25,498 bases of DNA from Alangreenwoodia sp964438605 (lineage in GTDB: Bacteria > Bacillota > Clostridia > Peptostreptococcales > Anaerovoracaceae), in assembly GCA_964438605.1 (NCBI GenBank), contig CAYTKT010000032.1:1-25498 (forward strand), written 5' to 3'. The position numbers and the translations under genes are program-made. The notes below the pieces were generated by a model. That model searched no databases and was not told the origin of the DNA. It saw nothing but the letters and a program-made list of their open reading frames with translations. Positions 16,072-24,536 of the stretch are shown here, piece by piece (within the stretch, counting starts at the first letter, position 1; every line of letters begins with the position of its first letter).

Positions 16072-17415
16072 ATGGCGAAAACATTTTTATTTTCCCCGCT
16101 CGGTGGAACGGATCCGATTTCCAACGGGCGAGACGGGTCGTTTCTTCACATTTGCAGGATTTATCAGCCGGATAAGGTGTATCTGTTTTTGTCGGGGGAA
16201 ATCTGTCGTTATCATGAGATGGATAACCGCTATTTGTACTGCCTGGATCAACTGGGCGGCTTGCTTGGCCATAATTTTGAACATGAGCTGATTATGGAAA
16301 AAGAACTGTCGGAGGTTCAGGATTATAATTATTTTTACAGTCGTTTTCGAGATATCATTCGCAAAATTGCCGATGAAATGGAAAAAGGAGATGTGCTTTA
16401 TGTGAATACCTCGTCGGGTACGCCGGCGATGAAAAGCACACTTCAGGTGATGGCGGTTGTGTCAGAATATCGTTTTATTCCGCTGCAGGTCAGTACGCCG
16501 AAGCGGGGCATGAATTCACATACGGAGGACCGGGAAGAGTATGAACCGGAGATTCAGTGGGCGTGCAATTTAGACAATGAGAGTGATTCGTTTGAAAATC
16601 GCTGCCATCAGGTGGAATGTGAGAATCTAACGTTTTTGTTAAAAACAGATATGATAAAAAAATTTGTGTTAGTTTACGATTACCGGGCGGCGCGGATTGT
16701 GGCCGATGAGATACGGAAGGATCTTCCAGATAATGTGTATGGGCTGATTTCAGCGGCGGAGGCGCGGCTGCAGCTTGACAGGTCGGGTGTCAGCAAAGGA
16801 CTGGCCGGGACACCGTTTTCGATTATTCCGGTAAAGTCAGGCGACCAGCGGGATATTGTGGAATATCTGCTGGCATTGGAAATTAAGATGAAGAAGGGCG
16901 AATACGCGGATTTTGTGCGGGGAATTACACCGGTGACGGCGGATCTGTTTGAATTGATTTTAAAAGAAAAACTTGGATTTGATGTAAATCAGTATTGTAC
17001 TTCGGGATTCAAAAAGCGTCAATGGGATTTTGAAAAACTTCAGACAGAACCCCAGGTTTGGAACGTTTTGTCGGAGAAGTATGATGGTGAGTTTGACCGG
17101 AAGGATATATCGTCGGATCATTTGATGTATATTATGCAGGCGTTGACTGAGGATTCCGAACTGTTAAACCCTGTGCGTCAGCTGCGTGATGCGGAGATGG
17201 ATGTGCGAAATGTGGCGGCCCATGAGATTGTTTCAGTGACGGAACGGTGGGTTCGGGAGAAGACGAAACGCGGCAGCAATGAGGGGTTTACGCCGCAGCA
17301 GATTTTCCGGCTTTTGAAGAAGCTGTACGGCTATGCGGGACTGCCTGGCGGAGACGAGGTCTGGAAGTCTTATGATAAAATGAATGAATTGATTTTGTCG
17401 CAGATGGAGGCGTAG
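16072..17415 (+). CDS. csm6: Csm6, cyclic oligoadenylate-activated CARF-HEPN ribonuclease
   Basis: The N-terminal half is a CARF domain that should bind the cyclic oligoadenylate made by Cas10: FLFSPLGGTDPISNGRDGS at the start and the ligand-loop motif VNTSSGTPAM at 111-120. The C-terminal half is a HEPN RNase with the R-x4-H motif RNVAAH (Arg379, His384). Length (447) is typical of Csm6. A strong AAGGAGG precedes ATG 16072. It is the last CRISPR gene, separated from cas2 by 421 bases, so it may have its own promoter, but none was recognised. Activation would cause non-specific RNA cleavage during infection. No separate ring nuclease gene is visible, although some Csm6 CARF domains degrade their own activator. 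Confidence 0.95.
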   Translation: MAKTFLFSPLGGTDPISNGRDGSFLHICRIYQPDKVYLFLSGEICRYHEMDNRYLYCLDQLGGLLGHNFEHELIMEKELSEVQDYNYFYSRFRDIIRKIADEMEKGDVLYVNTSSGTPAMKSTLQVMAVVSEYRFIPLQVSTPKRGMNSHTEDREEYEPEIQWACNLDNESDSFENRCHQVECENLTFLLKTDMIKKFVLVYDYRAARIVADEIRKDLPDNVYGLISAAEARLQLDRSGVSKGLAGTPFSIIPVKSGDQRDIVEYLLALEIKMKKGEYADFVRGITPVTADLFELILKEKLGFDVNQYCTSGFKKRQWDFEKLQTEPQVWNVLSEKYDGEFDRKDISSDHLMYIMQALTEDSELLNPVRQLRDAEMDVRNVAAHEIVSVTERWVREKTKRGSNEGFTPQQIFRLLKKLYGYAGLPGGDEVWKSYDKMNELILSQMEA

Positions 17416-17833
17416 CATGAGCGACGGGCCCGATTCTGGCGCTTTGGAACGGGTGGCTTGTATGTCCGGTTTGTCTTTAATTATGAAATTACTTGTTAAA
17501 TTCTTTACATTCTTTAGATATGTTGATTTTGAGGCATGATACCTTGTGTGATGCGTTCAGACACGTTTTTTCTCAAAATGAAAGCAAATTTTATTGAAGC
17601 GCTTTGACACAGATTTTTTACTTAACTAGTTGATCGTCGGAAAACCATCAGGGAAGGTTTCCCGATGACTTAACACGATCTGATTTTTATTCCGCCTTGC
17701 GTGTACAATATGATGTGTGGTAAACTGTAACAGTTCCATATACTGTTTGTGCGGCTTTCCATGCGTTTGAAAGCAGCGGAGCGGATTTGATGAAATTGGC
17801 AGAGCATATTATATATCGTAGAGTTGGAAAGAT
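17416..17833 (+). other. Non-coding boundary between csm6 and moaA
   Basis: There is no supported gene in these 418 AT-rich bases. A hairpin at 17646-17667 (CATC, bulged A, GGGAA, loop GGT, TTCCC, GATG) has no T run after it and is not a clear terminator. TTGACA at 17604-17609 lacks a good partner at the right distance, and TACAAT at 17704-17709 has only a weak -35. The moaA promoter is probably in this stretch but I cannot place it with confidence. Confidence 0.4.
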
Positions 17834-18796
17834 ATGAAAGATAATTTTGGAAGAGAAATCAACTATATGCGCATCTCTGTAACGGACAGGTGTAATCTGC
17901 GTTGCCGGTATTGTATGCCGGCGGAGGGTTTTAAAAATATTATTCCGAAGGATGAGATTCTTTCTTTTGAAGAGATCGTCAGGATTACGGAGGCGGCGGC
18001 GAAACTGGGCATTTCCAAGATTCGGCTGACGGGCGGTGAACCGCTGGTGCGCCATGAGATTATCGGGCTGATATCAAAAATACGGGCCGTGGAAGGAATT
18101 CAGGAGATCGGGATCACAACGAACGGAATTTTGCTGAAGGAAATGGCGGCTGATCTTAAGGCAGCAGGTGTCAATCGTGTGAATGTCAGTATTGATACGC
18201 TGGATCCGGAAAAGTACGCACGGATTACGCGGGGCGGCGAATTGAAGCGCGTTCTTGAAGGAATTGAGGAGGCAGAGCGCGTGGGACTGACGCCGATTAA
18301 ACTGAACGTGGTGGCACTTGGCGGATTTAATGAGGATGAATTTGGAAATTTTATTGAATTGACGAGAGATGAGCCATATATCGTGCGTTTTATTGAACTG
18401 ATGCCGATTGGACACGCGGATGTGGGCGATTCTTACGGGTTCATTTCAAACCAGGAGATTTTATCGCGTTTTCCACAGCTCGAACCGGCAGATAATGAAA
18501 AATTTTCAGTTTCCGACGATTTCCGCCTGCCGGGCGGCAAGGGAAAGGTGGGGTTTATCAGTGCGATGAGCAATCATTTTTGTGCGTCGTGCAATAAAAT
18601 TCGTCTGACATCTGACGGAAAGATTAAGCCATGTCTCCATTCCAATGAGGAGATCGATATAAAAGGAGCGCTTCAGCTTTCTGACGAAGAATTGCTTGCC
18701 GAACTGCGAAATACAATTGGACATAAGGTGGAGCATCATTTGCTGAATGAAGGGGCTGCGCCTATTGAGCGGGACATGAATAAAATCGGCGGCTGA
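17834..18796 (+). CDS. moaA: MoaA, GTP 3',8-cyclase (molybdenum cofactor synthesis)
   Basis: MoaA is a radical SAM enzyme that starts molybdenum cofactor synthesis by converting GTP to 3',8-cyclo-GTP, which MoaC then uses. The N-terminal CX3CX2C cluster is Cys20, Cys24 and Cys27 in TDRCNLRCRYCMPAEGF. The second, GTP-binding cluster has Cys250, Cys253 and Cys267 in HFCASCNKIRLTSDGKIKPC. The protein ends in the Gly-Gly tail needed for activity (MNKIGG). Length (320) is normal. GGAAAG before ATG 17834 is a modest ribosome binding site. moaC lies 385 bases downstream on the same strand, an unusually loose spacing for this pair. Confidence 0.96.
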   Translation: MKDNFGREINYMRISVTDRCNLRCRYCMPAEGFKNIIPKDEILSFEEIVRITEAAAKLGISKIRLTGGEPLVRHEIIGLISKIRAVEGIQEIGITTNGILLKEMAADLKAAGVNRVNVSIDTLDPEKYARITRGGELKRVLEGIEEAERVGLTPIKLNVVALGGFNEDEFGNFIELTRDEPYIVRFIELMPIGHADVGDSYGFISNQEILSRFPQLEPADNEKFSVSDDFRLPGGKGKVGFISAMSNHFCASCNKIRLTSDGKIKPCLHSNEEIDIKGALQLSDEELLAELRNTIGHKVEHHLLNEGAAPIERDMNKIGG

Positions 18797-19181
18797 CAAG
18801 CCGGACGAGCGTAATAAAAAAGGAAACAAAATTGTTTGATTGTATTGTATGGTGCGGCATGAAAAGCTCTTGCGGACAAGACCGGTATGACTATATGTGT
18901 TTGTAAGCGTGCATATTTGTGCTGGCTGGTGCGTAGCACTCTTTTGATTCCGGCATCATAGCACAGGATGATACGCGTGAATGGACAGACGTGGCCGGGT
19001 TTGTGCGCAGACGGAGCGCCTGTTGATAGAATCTGACTGAAAGGTGCTCGATTGCAAACAGATGAGTGCGGTCAGGCGGATGCGAGTGATCAAGCGATCA
19101 AGACGGGATCTGCGCTGGGCTGATGAGATACGTCGGTAAGACGTGCGCAGAAAATAAAAAGTAGCCGGGAGGTAAATATAA
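18797..19181 (+). other. Non-coding gap between moaA and moaC
   Basis: These 385 bases hold no supported gene, terminator or clear promoter. The only recognisable element is the moaC ribosome binding site (CCGGGAGG, about ten bases before its ATG). The sequence has the purine-rich, GC-moderate character of the other long gaps in this half of the window. Confidence 0.4.
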
Positions 19182-19661
19182 ATGGAAGAAAAACTGACTC
19201 ATATTGACAGTAACGGCAGGCCAAGAATGGTCAATGTGGGCGAAAAGGCTGATACAAAGCGTATCGCCGTTGCAAAAGGCAGCATTTATATGCAGCCGGA
19301 AACGTTGAAGCGCGTGAAGGAAGGGTCGATTGCGAAAGGCGACGTTCTTTCGGTGGCGCAGACGGCTGGAATTATGGCTGCGAAAAATACGGCATCGAAT
19401 ATTCCAATGTGCCACAATATTTTTATTACGGGTGTCGATATGGATTTTCAGATAGATGAGGAAAATTCCGCGGTACATATCGAGGCACAGGCTTCGACGA
19501 TCGGCAAGACCGGTATTGAAATGGAGTCCCTGAACGCGGTAGCTATCGCGGCACTGACGATTTACGATATGTGCAAGGCGATTGACCGCGGTATGCGGAT
19601 TACAGATATTCGTCTTGTACGCAAGGAAGGCGGAAAGAGCGGTACATTTGTCGCAGAATAA
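19182..19661 (+). CDS. moaC: MoaC, cyclic pyranopterin monophosphate synthase
   Basis: MoaC converts the MoaA product into cyclic pyranopterin monophosphate. Residues matching the known active site are present: Lys52, His78, Glu113-Met114-Glu115 in GIEMESLNAV, Asp129 and Lys132 in YDMCKAIDRG, and the C-terminal KEGGKSG. The usual CHP is CHN here (PMCHNIFITGVD); the histidine is kept. Length (159) is normal. Together with moaA it gives only the first step of the cofactor pathway; moaB, moaD, moaE and moeA are not in the window. Confidence 0.95.
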   Translation: MEEKLTHIDSNGRPRMVNVGEKADTKRIAVAKGSIYMQPETLKRVKEGSIAKGDVLSVAQTAGIMAAKNTASNIPMCHNIFITGVDMDFQIDEENSAVHIEAQASTIGKTGIEMESLNAVAIAALTIYDMCKAIDRGMRITDIRLVRKEGGKSGTFVAE

Positions 19662-20100
19662 GGAAGTATGACAGATGGAACGACTGTCCGGCAACTCAAA
19701 AGCGATTTTGAAAGCGGAGGGCAGCGTAAATACTATGTCAACGATTGAAAATAAAATGGGTTTGGAAAGTGATTGGATGATTTATTCAGAGATGAAAGCT
19801 GAAAAAAATAATTGATGAGAGTCAGTTTTTAAACATTCTGCGAGGGAAAATATAGCCGCGATCCGACGCAGCAAAATGAAAACAGATAGAGATTTTATCT
19901 AAACGAAAGATTAAAACGAAACAAATGAATCCGGCTTGAATCTGCCGGATTTGGCAATACAGGCTGCGGTTAAAATCAAATGATGAAGACGGCGGCATAA
20001 GGAGAAACAGCGGGCGGAAGCCGGTACAGTGCGATATGTTTTTTCAAAGAGGCAGGCTCACATATGAGAATTGCTTAATATTTTGGAAGGAATCATATCA

Positions 20101-20128
20101 GCGGTCCGGACCGCCGTTTTTTATTTTT
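20101..20128 (+). terminator. Possible rho-independent terminator upstream of argB
   Basis: GCGGT-CCGG-ACCGC (20101-20114) can form a short GC-rich hairpin, followed after CG by TTTTTT, A and another run of T. The stem is only five pairs with a four-base loop. It lies 440 bases after moaC, so either the moaC message has a long tail or it ends an unrecognised short transcript. It would insulate the argB promoter directly downstream. Confidence 0.45.
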
Positions 20129-20148
20129 TCTGTTATTTTTCCAAATGG

Positions 20149-20206
20149 GTTGCATAAATATGAATAATAATGTATAGTTATAAAATAGTGCGCATAAATA
20201 TTCGAA
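20149..20206 (+). promoter_or_regulatory. argB promoter 1 with ARG-box-like operator sites
   Basis: TTGCAT (20150-20155) and TATAGT (20173-20178) are 17 bases apart and make a plausible promoter. The 18 bases at 20159-20176 (TATGAATAATAATGTATA) match the ArgR/AhrC ARG-box pattern (W-N-TGAAT-WWWW-ATTCA-N-W) at all but two positions and sit between the -35 and the -10. Poorer matches lie at 20149-20166 and 20189-20206. Repression of arginine genes by arginine-bound ArgR is well known in Bacillota. The operator call is inferred from pattern and position only. Confidence 0.45.
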
Positions 20207-20290
20207 ATGCGCGATGAAAAGATCGGCTGTTTTTTCAGCCGGATTCATCGGATTCATTGGGTTCAGACGGAAAGAATACAAAGTTTGTGA

Positions 20291-20319
20291 TTTATAGCAT
20301 TATCTTTGAGAGTTATAAT
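20291..20319 (+). promoter_or_regulatory. argB promoter 2 candidate
   Basis: A perfect TATAAT at 20314-20319 follows a poor -35 (TTTATA, 20291-20296) by 17 bases. A start near 20326 would place the transcript's first bases in the competing hairpins at 20325-20395 and leave a leader of about 295 bases before argB. Confidence 0.4.
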
Positions 20320-20324
20320 AGACG

Positions 20325-20395
20325 AAACTAAATGTTCGCTAGTTTGCAGCGCCATGTGTTGATGGTGTGCGGATTTGCGCTGCTAAATGAAACTA
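20325..20395 (+). promoter_or_regulatory. Mutually exclusive hairpins in the argB leader
   Basis: TAGTTT at 20340-20345 can pair with AAACTA upstream (20325-20330, nine-base loop) or with AAACTA downstream (20390-20395). The downstream choice is reinforced by GCAGCGC (20346-20352) pairing perfectly with GCGCTGC (20377-20383). A strand with two exclusive partners is typical of attenuators and riboswitches, but no T-run terminator follows and no known riboswitch or T-box signature was recognised. Confidence 0.35.
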
Positions 20396-20620
20396 TACAA
20401 AGCGCGGATTGTAAAACTGCCAAAAGCAGAAGACTGAAAGCGTAGGGCGCGCGAATGTCAGGATATGCGGAGCGTGTGGGGTACATGACTGTTACGGGTT
20501 ATGAAAATACGGATGCTTTTAAAATATAGGAAAGGAAAGATAAAAGTCTGTGGATGAATTTCATGGATTGACGGATATGGAAATGGTAGATATGGAAATG
20601 ACAGAGGGAGGCCGGCTGAA

Positions 20621-21484
20621 ATGAAAAGAGAAGATATTCTGATTGAGGCGCTGCCGTATATTAAGCGATTCCGCGGTAAGACGTTCGTGATTAAGTATGG
20701 TGGAAGCGTGATGGAAAACGATAAGCTCAAGAAGAAATTTATCGAGGATGTGGCGCTGCTGAAACTGGTGGGAATTAATATCGTTATCGTTCATGGAGGC
20801 GGCAGGCGGATTAACGCGATGCTCGACCGTGTGGATCTGCAAGTCAGGTTTGAACAGGGGCAGCGCGTAACAGATAAAAATGTGATGCAAATTGTAGAAA
20901 TGGTTTTATCGGGTTCCGTTAACAAGGATCTTTCTGCATGTCTTAGCCAGCACGGGCTGAAGGCGGTAGGTCTTTGCGGGCGCGACAGCAATCTGCTGAA
21001 GGCGGAAAAGACTTTCGCCAAGGGACAAGATGGGATGCCGCTTGATCTCGGATATGTCGGAAAAATTAAGGAAGTGAATCGCGAGGTTTTAACGGATTTG
21101 ATCGATACTGGTTATGTGCCGATTATTTCGCCGGTGGCCTGCGGCGATAACGGAGAGACGTTTAATGTCAATGCGGATTATGCAGCGGGCGCCATCAGCG
21201 GGGCGCTGGAAGCCGAAAAACTGATTCTGCTTTCCGATATCAAGGGACTTTACCGGGATATCAATGACGAGGATTCTTTTGTTTCCGAAATAGACTGCGA
21301 ACAAGTAAAAGAGTATATTGCAGACGGAACGATTTCGGGCGGCATGATTCCGAAAATGCAGTGCTGCATGGACGCGATTGAGAAAGGTACACGGGAGGTG
21401 GCCATTATCGACGGCAGAGTCGAGCACAGCCTGCTGGTAGAGATTTTCACGAAGTCCGGCAGCGGAACGATGGTTACGAAGTAG
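20621..21484 (+). CDS. argB: ArgB, acetylglutamate kinase
   Basis: ArgB phosphorylates N-acetylglutamate, the second step of arginine synthesis. Family motifs are KYGGSVM (25-31), VIVHGGG (55-61), the central QRVTDKNVMQIVEMVLSGSV, and the nucleotide-binding end NVNADYAAGAISGALEAEKL with LLSDIKGLY. The N-terminal leading helix and length (287) fit the hexameric, arginine-inhibited type. The usual HGGGPEI or HGGGPQI is HGGGRRI here (58-64), an unusual change next to the substrate loop. GGGAGG nine bases upstream supports the start. argJ follows after 19 bases. Confidence 0.95.
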   Translation: MKREDILIEALPYIKRFRGKTFVIKYGGSVMENDKLKKKFIEDVALLKLVGINIVIVHGGGRRINAMLDRVDLQVRFEQGQRVTDKNVMQIVEMVLSGSVNKDLSACLSQHGLKAVGLCGRDSNLLKAEKTFAKGQDGMPLDLGYVGKIKEVNREVLTDLIDTGYVPIISPVACGDNGETFNVNADYAAGAISGALEAEKLILLSDIKGLYRDINDEDSFVSEIDCEQVKEYIADGTISGGMIPKMQCCMDAIEKGTREVAIIDGRVEHSLLVEIFTKSGSGTMVTK

Positions 21485-21503
21485 ATCGGAAAGGAGCATC
21501 GAG

Positions 21504-22721
21504 ATGAATTTAATCGAAGGAAAATCCGTGTCCTGTGTCAAGGGATTTAAGGCGGCAGGGTGCGCTACGGGACTTAAAAAGAGCGGGAAGAAGGATATGG
21601 GACTCATCTTCAGCGAAGTCCCGGCTGTCTGTGCGGCGGTTTTTACGAAGAATGTGGTTAAGGCGGCGCCGGTGCTCGTCGATATAGAAAAGGTGAAAAA
21701 TCCTGTAACGCGGGCGCTCATCATAAACAGCGGCAATGCCAATGCCTGTACGGGTGACCAAGGAATTGCAGATGCTAATGCGACGGCGGAGCGTGTTGCA
21801 AAGCGTCTTGGTATTGCACCTGAAGAAGTTATGGTCTTTTCTACGGGCGTTATCGGGGTGCCGATGCCGATGGAGACGATTTTGAACGGTGTCGATATTT
21901 GTGTGAATGCATTGGCATCAGGCGGTGATGCGGTTCACGAAGCTATTATGACGACGGATACGAAGGAAAAGTGTTTTTTCACGGAAATTGAGCTTTCCGG
22001 CGTGACTGTCAGCATTTGTGGAATCGCCAAGGGTTCCGGGATGATTCATCCGAATATGGGAACGATGCTTTCTTATGTGGTGACAGACGCGGCAGTTACA
22101 AAGGATGTTCTGACAAATATTCAGAAGACGGCAGTTCACACAACGTTTAATATGGTAACTGTTGACGGTGATACGAGTACGAATGACACGGCCGTTATCA
22201 TTGCAAACGGCTGCGCGGGAAATAAGCGGATCGATGACACCAGCAGCGAGGATTACGAAAAGCTTTGCGAAGCGGTTCATTTTATCAGTGAGTGTCTTGC
22301 AAAGGCGATTGCGGCTGACGGTGAGGGCGCATCCCGCATGATCGAGGTAAATCTTGAGGGTGCGGATTCCGAGGAAACAGCACGCCTGTGCGCCCGGTCT
22401 GTGGCGTCGTCGAGTTTGGTAAAGACGGCGCTTCACGGTTCCGACGCGAATTGGGGTCGGATTCTCTGTGCCATGGGGTATTCCGGCGCTGATTTTGATC
22501 AGGCGAAGGTAAATGTGTCGTTTTCCAGTGCGAAGGGCAGGATTGACGTGTTTATTCAGGGCGTGCCTCTCGCTTTTGATGAGGAAAGGGCGTTGAAAAT
22601 TTTGAAGGAGGATGTCGTCAGGATTGATATTGATATGAACGCCGGCGATTATGGCGCCAAGGCGTGGGGCTGCGACCTGACGAAGGAGTACGTTGCAATT
22701 AACGGCGATTATCGCTCATAA
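21504..22721 (+). CDS. argJ: ArgJ, ornithine acetyltransferase / amino-acid acetyltransferase
   Basis: ArgJ moves the acetyl group from N-acetylornithine to glutamate, recycling it, and bifunctional forms also acetylate glutamate with acetyl-CoA. The precursor cuts itself before a threonine that becomes the nucleophile: Thr187 in KGSGMIHPNMGTMLSYVVTD. The residue before it is Gly, where Ala is most common. VDGDTSTNDTAVIIANG follows as in the family. Length (405) is normal. AAGGAG (21491-21496) sets the start. Whether it is mono- or bifunctional cannot be read by eye; no argA is in the window, and the linear genes for later steps are also absent. Confidence 0.95.
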   Translation: MNLIEGKSVSCVKGFKAAGCATGLKKSGKKDMGLIFSEVPAVCAAVFTKNVVKAAPVLVDIEKVKNPVTRALIINSGNANACTGDQGIADANATAERVAKRLGIAPEEVMVFSTGVIGVPMPMETILNGVDICVNALASGGDAVHEAIMTTDTKEKCFFTEIELSGVTVSICGIAKGSGMIHPNMGTMLSYVVTDAAVTKDVLTNIQKTAVHTTFNMVTVDGDTSTNDTAVIIANGCAGNKRIDDTSSEDYEKLCEAVHFISECLAKAIAADGEGASRMIEVNLEGADSEETARLCARSVASSSLVKTALHGSDANWGRILCAMGYSGADFDQAKVNVSFSSAKGRIDVFIQGVPLAFDEERALKILKEDVVRIDIDMNAGDYGAKAWGCDLTKEYVAINGDYRS

Positions 22722-23242
22722 GTGAAACGACCGGGCACGGGTCCGGATATAAGATGGTAAAATGACCGGAACGCGGGTTTGGATAAGGATTGGGGAAAGC
22801 GTCGGTTGGGATAAACTGCGGGCCGCAACGAAGAAACGGCCTGAATCAGCGCAGACCGGAAAGAAAAGAAATTTCAGATAAGAGAGGGCTGGTAAAAAGC
22901 ACAAAGCCGGCCCGAATGAGATGGCGCCGGAAAGCAAGCGCTGGCTCTGATAGAATGGGCCAGGGAGAAAAGCAGTTTTGGACAAACTGAGGTCGTTGAA
23001 AAGCGCCGGCTTGAATAATGAGGAAGGCGCGGCAGCGGCGGGATCACGGCAGTTGCAACAGGAGATGGAAAAGTGCGGGTTTGGATAAAATAAGGGCTGT
23101 GGCGAGTGCCGGCCCGAAGCTGGAAGTATTTTTGAATTATCGGATGGCGCGTCGTTTGGCGAAGGATACAAAGATGAAAAACGGGAGCGCGGTCAGACCG
23201 TCCGCCGGCATACAGCCGTCTTCAGAGAAAGGATATAGTAAA
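22722..23242 (+). repeat. argJ-argC gap with four copies of a degenerate ~42-base unit
   Basis: This 521-base purine-rich gap carries related units at 22809-22849, 22877-22920, 22980-23022 and 23083-23123. Each starts with GGAYAAA or GATAAG, continues with an AGGGCYG-like word and ends with GCCGGCYYGAATRAG or a close variant (CGGCCTGAATCAG, GCCGGCCCGAATGAG, GCCGGCTTGAATAATGAG, GCCGGCCCGAAGCTGG). A 14-base word GCGGGTTTGGATAA occurs twice (near 22774 and 23075). The reading frame that runs through part of the gap has no family resemblance and is not called. Two genes of one pathway are normally much closer. Confidence 0.5.
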
Positions 23243-24286
23243 ATGGTAAAAACAGGGATTATTGGAGCTACTGGATATGCGGGCCAGCAGCTCGTCAGTC
23301 TTCTTATTAATCATCCGGATGCGGAAATTACATTTGTGTCGTCTAATTCTTATGCGGGACAGCTGTTTTCCGACGTATATCCGCAGTATTATCAGGTGCT
23401 CGACAAGCCTTTGCTGACAACTCAGGAAGCGATGGAATCAATCGGCGATGTGGATGTCGTATTTACAGCGCTGCCCAATGGCCTTGTGTTTGATATTGCA
23501 CAGGCCGCTATGGAAAAGGGAACAAAACTCGTCGATTTTAGTGCGGATTTTCGTCTGGACGATCCTGCGATTTATGAGCGCTGGTATAAGACGGAGCATA
23601 CGGCACCGCAGCTGATTAAAGATCAGGTTTACGGCTTGCCTGAACTCTGGCGTGATAAAATCCGAAGCGCACGGCTCGTTGCAAATCCGGGCTGCTATAC
23701 GACGGCCAGCATTATCGCGCTTTCTGCTCTGCTCAGAGAAGACGGCCTGATCGATCCCGACAGGATTATTATTGATGCGAAGTCGGGCATTACGGGCTCC
23801 GGCCGGAAGGCCAGCGTTTCGCTGCTCTATGCGGAAGCAGGGGAATCTGTCAGGGCTTATGGTATCGCAAATCACCGCCACACACCTGAGATCGAGCAGG
23901 AATTGTCAAAAGTAGCGGGCCGGAAAATCTGTCTTCAGTTTACACCTCATCTGATGCCGATGAAACGCGGAATTCTCGCAACGATTTACGTTGATCTGCT
24001 GAAAAATGTGACGGAGGATGATCTTTACGCGATTTATAAAAAATATTACGGGACTGAAAAGTTTGTGCGTATCCGCAGGGAAATGTGTGAAACACGTTTT
24101 GTTGTCGGGACGAATTACTGCGATATCAGTGTTCGCGTCGATCCGAGAACGAAGCGTGCGATTATCACGTCTTGCATTGATAACATGATGAAGGGCGCGG
24201 CCGGCCAGGCGCTTCAGAATATGAATATTATCTGCGGCCTTGATGAAACGGCAGGCCTTGACAAGCTTCAGATTGTGGCGCCGTAA
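23243..24286 (+). CDS. argC: ArgC, N-acetyl-gamma-glutamyl-phosphate reductase
   Basis: ArgC reduces N-acetylglutamyl phosphate, the ArgB product, with NADPH. The Rossmann motif is GIIGATGYAG at the start, the catalytic cysteine is Cys151 in VANPGCYTTASI, and the second active-site motif is GIANHRHTPEIEQ. ATG 23243 was chosen: it follows AAAGG (23228-23232) by about ten bases and gives a family-length 347-residue protein beginning MVKTGIIGAT. The frame stays open upstream to 23018, but those 75 residues are Arg/Lys-rich and unlike ArgC. The order argB-argJ-argC is a rearrangement of the common argC-argJ-argB. Confidence 0.95.
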   Translation: MVKTGIIGATGYAGQQLVSLLINHPDAEITFVSSNSYAGQLFSDVYPQYYQVLDKPLLTTQEAMESIGDVDVVFTALPNGLVFDIAQAAMEKGTKLVDFSADFRLDDPAIYERWYKTEHTAPQLIKDQVYGLPELWRDKIRSARLVANPGCYTTASIIALSALLREDGLIDPDRIIIDAKSGITGSGRKASVSLLYAEAGESVRAYGIANHRHTPEIEQELSKVAGRKICLQFTPHLMPMKRGILATIYVDLLKNVTEDDLYAIYKKYYGTEKFVRIRREMCETRFVVGTNYCDISVRVDPRTKRAIITSCIDNMMKGAAGQALQNMNIICGLDETAGLDKLQIVAP

Positions 24287-24443
24287 ATCAACTTTGTCGA
24301 TCATATATGTGCAAAAATGTCGAACGGCAGGGTGACAGGTAAGATATATGGAGCGGTGGATGCAATCTTCAGCCTTTTTTTCCTGATTTAACTGTCAAAC
24401 TCACGGGTTTTTGCGACAAAATCATGTTTATGTTTTTTTATTG

Positions 24444-24472
24444 TTGAAAAAATACTTGTAAGTTGATATAAT
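24444..24472 (+). promoter_or_regulatory. rex promoter
   Basis: TTGAAA (24444-24449) and TATAAT (24467-24472) are 17 bases apart, with TG one base before the -10 (extended -10). This is the best promoter in the window. Transcription would begin near 24479, about 58 bases before rex. An inverted repeat, GACAA-7 bases-TTGTC (24488-24504), lies just downstream, where a repressor could bind, but it does not match the known Rex site. Confidence 0.75.
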
Positions 24473-24536
24473 ATCAAGAGAAACTTTGACAAAAAATAAT
24501 TGTCGGTTTTTGATTGGAGATAGGAAGTATGTCGTT

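Larger units (their letters stand above)
19662..20620 (+). other. 959-base non-coding gap between moaC and argB
   Basis: No gene is supported. The first half (to about 20090) is purine-rich and featureless. The second half holds a terminator-like hairpin (20101-20128), a promoter with ARG-box-like sequences (20149-20206), a TATAAT box (20314-20319), a folded leader (20325-20395), and finally GGGAGG (20606-20611) for argB. Smaller hairpins also occur at 20190-20212 (GCGCAT/ATGCGC) and 20224-20241 (CGGCTG/CAGCCG). Confidence 0.5.

Noticed and set aside
17416..17833. Moco riboswitch upstream of moaA
   Set aside because: I could not find the conserved elements; only a small bulged hairpin is visible.
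19668..19815. Two tiny reading frames after moaC (27 and 26 residues, starts at 19668 and 19735)
   Set aside because: Ribosome binding sites are at poor distances, the frames overlap each other, and no family is recognisable.
20455..20529. A 24-residue frame upstream of argB as an arginine attenuator peptide
   Set aside because: It has a weak ribosome binding site and a single arginine codon, with no run of regulatory codons.
22790..22990. A 66-residue frame in the argJ-argC gap
   Set aside because: It runs across the degenerate repeats, has biased basic composition and no ribosome binding site or recognisable family.
23018..23242. N-terminal extension of ArgC by 75 residues
   Set aside because: The extension is Arg/Lys-rich, unlike ArgC, overlaps degenerate intergenic repeats, and the internal ATG has a ribosome binding site and family-type N-terminus.
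24441..24504. Rex operator in the rex promoter (autoregulation)
   Set aside because: No good match to TTGTTAA-N4-TTAACAA; the inverted repeat GACAA/TTGTC has its half-sites in the opposite order.
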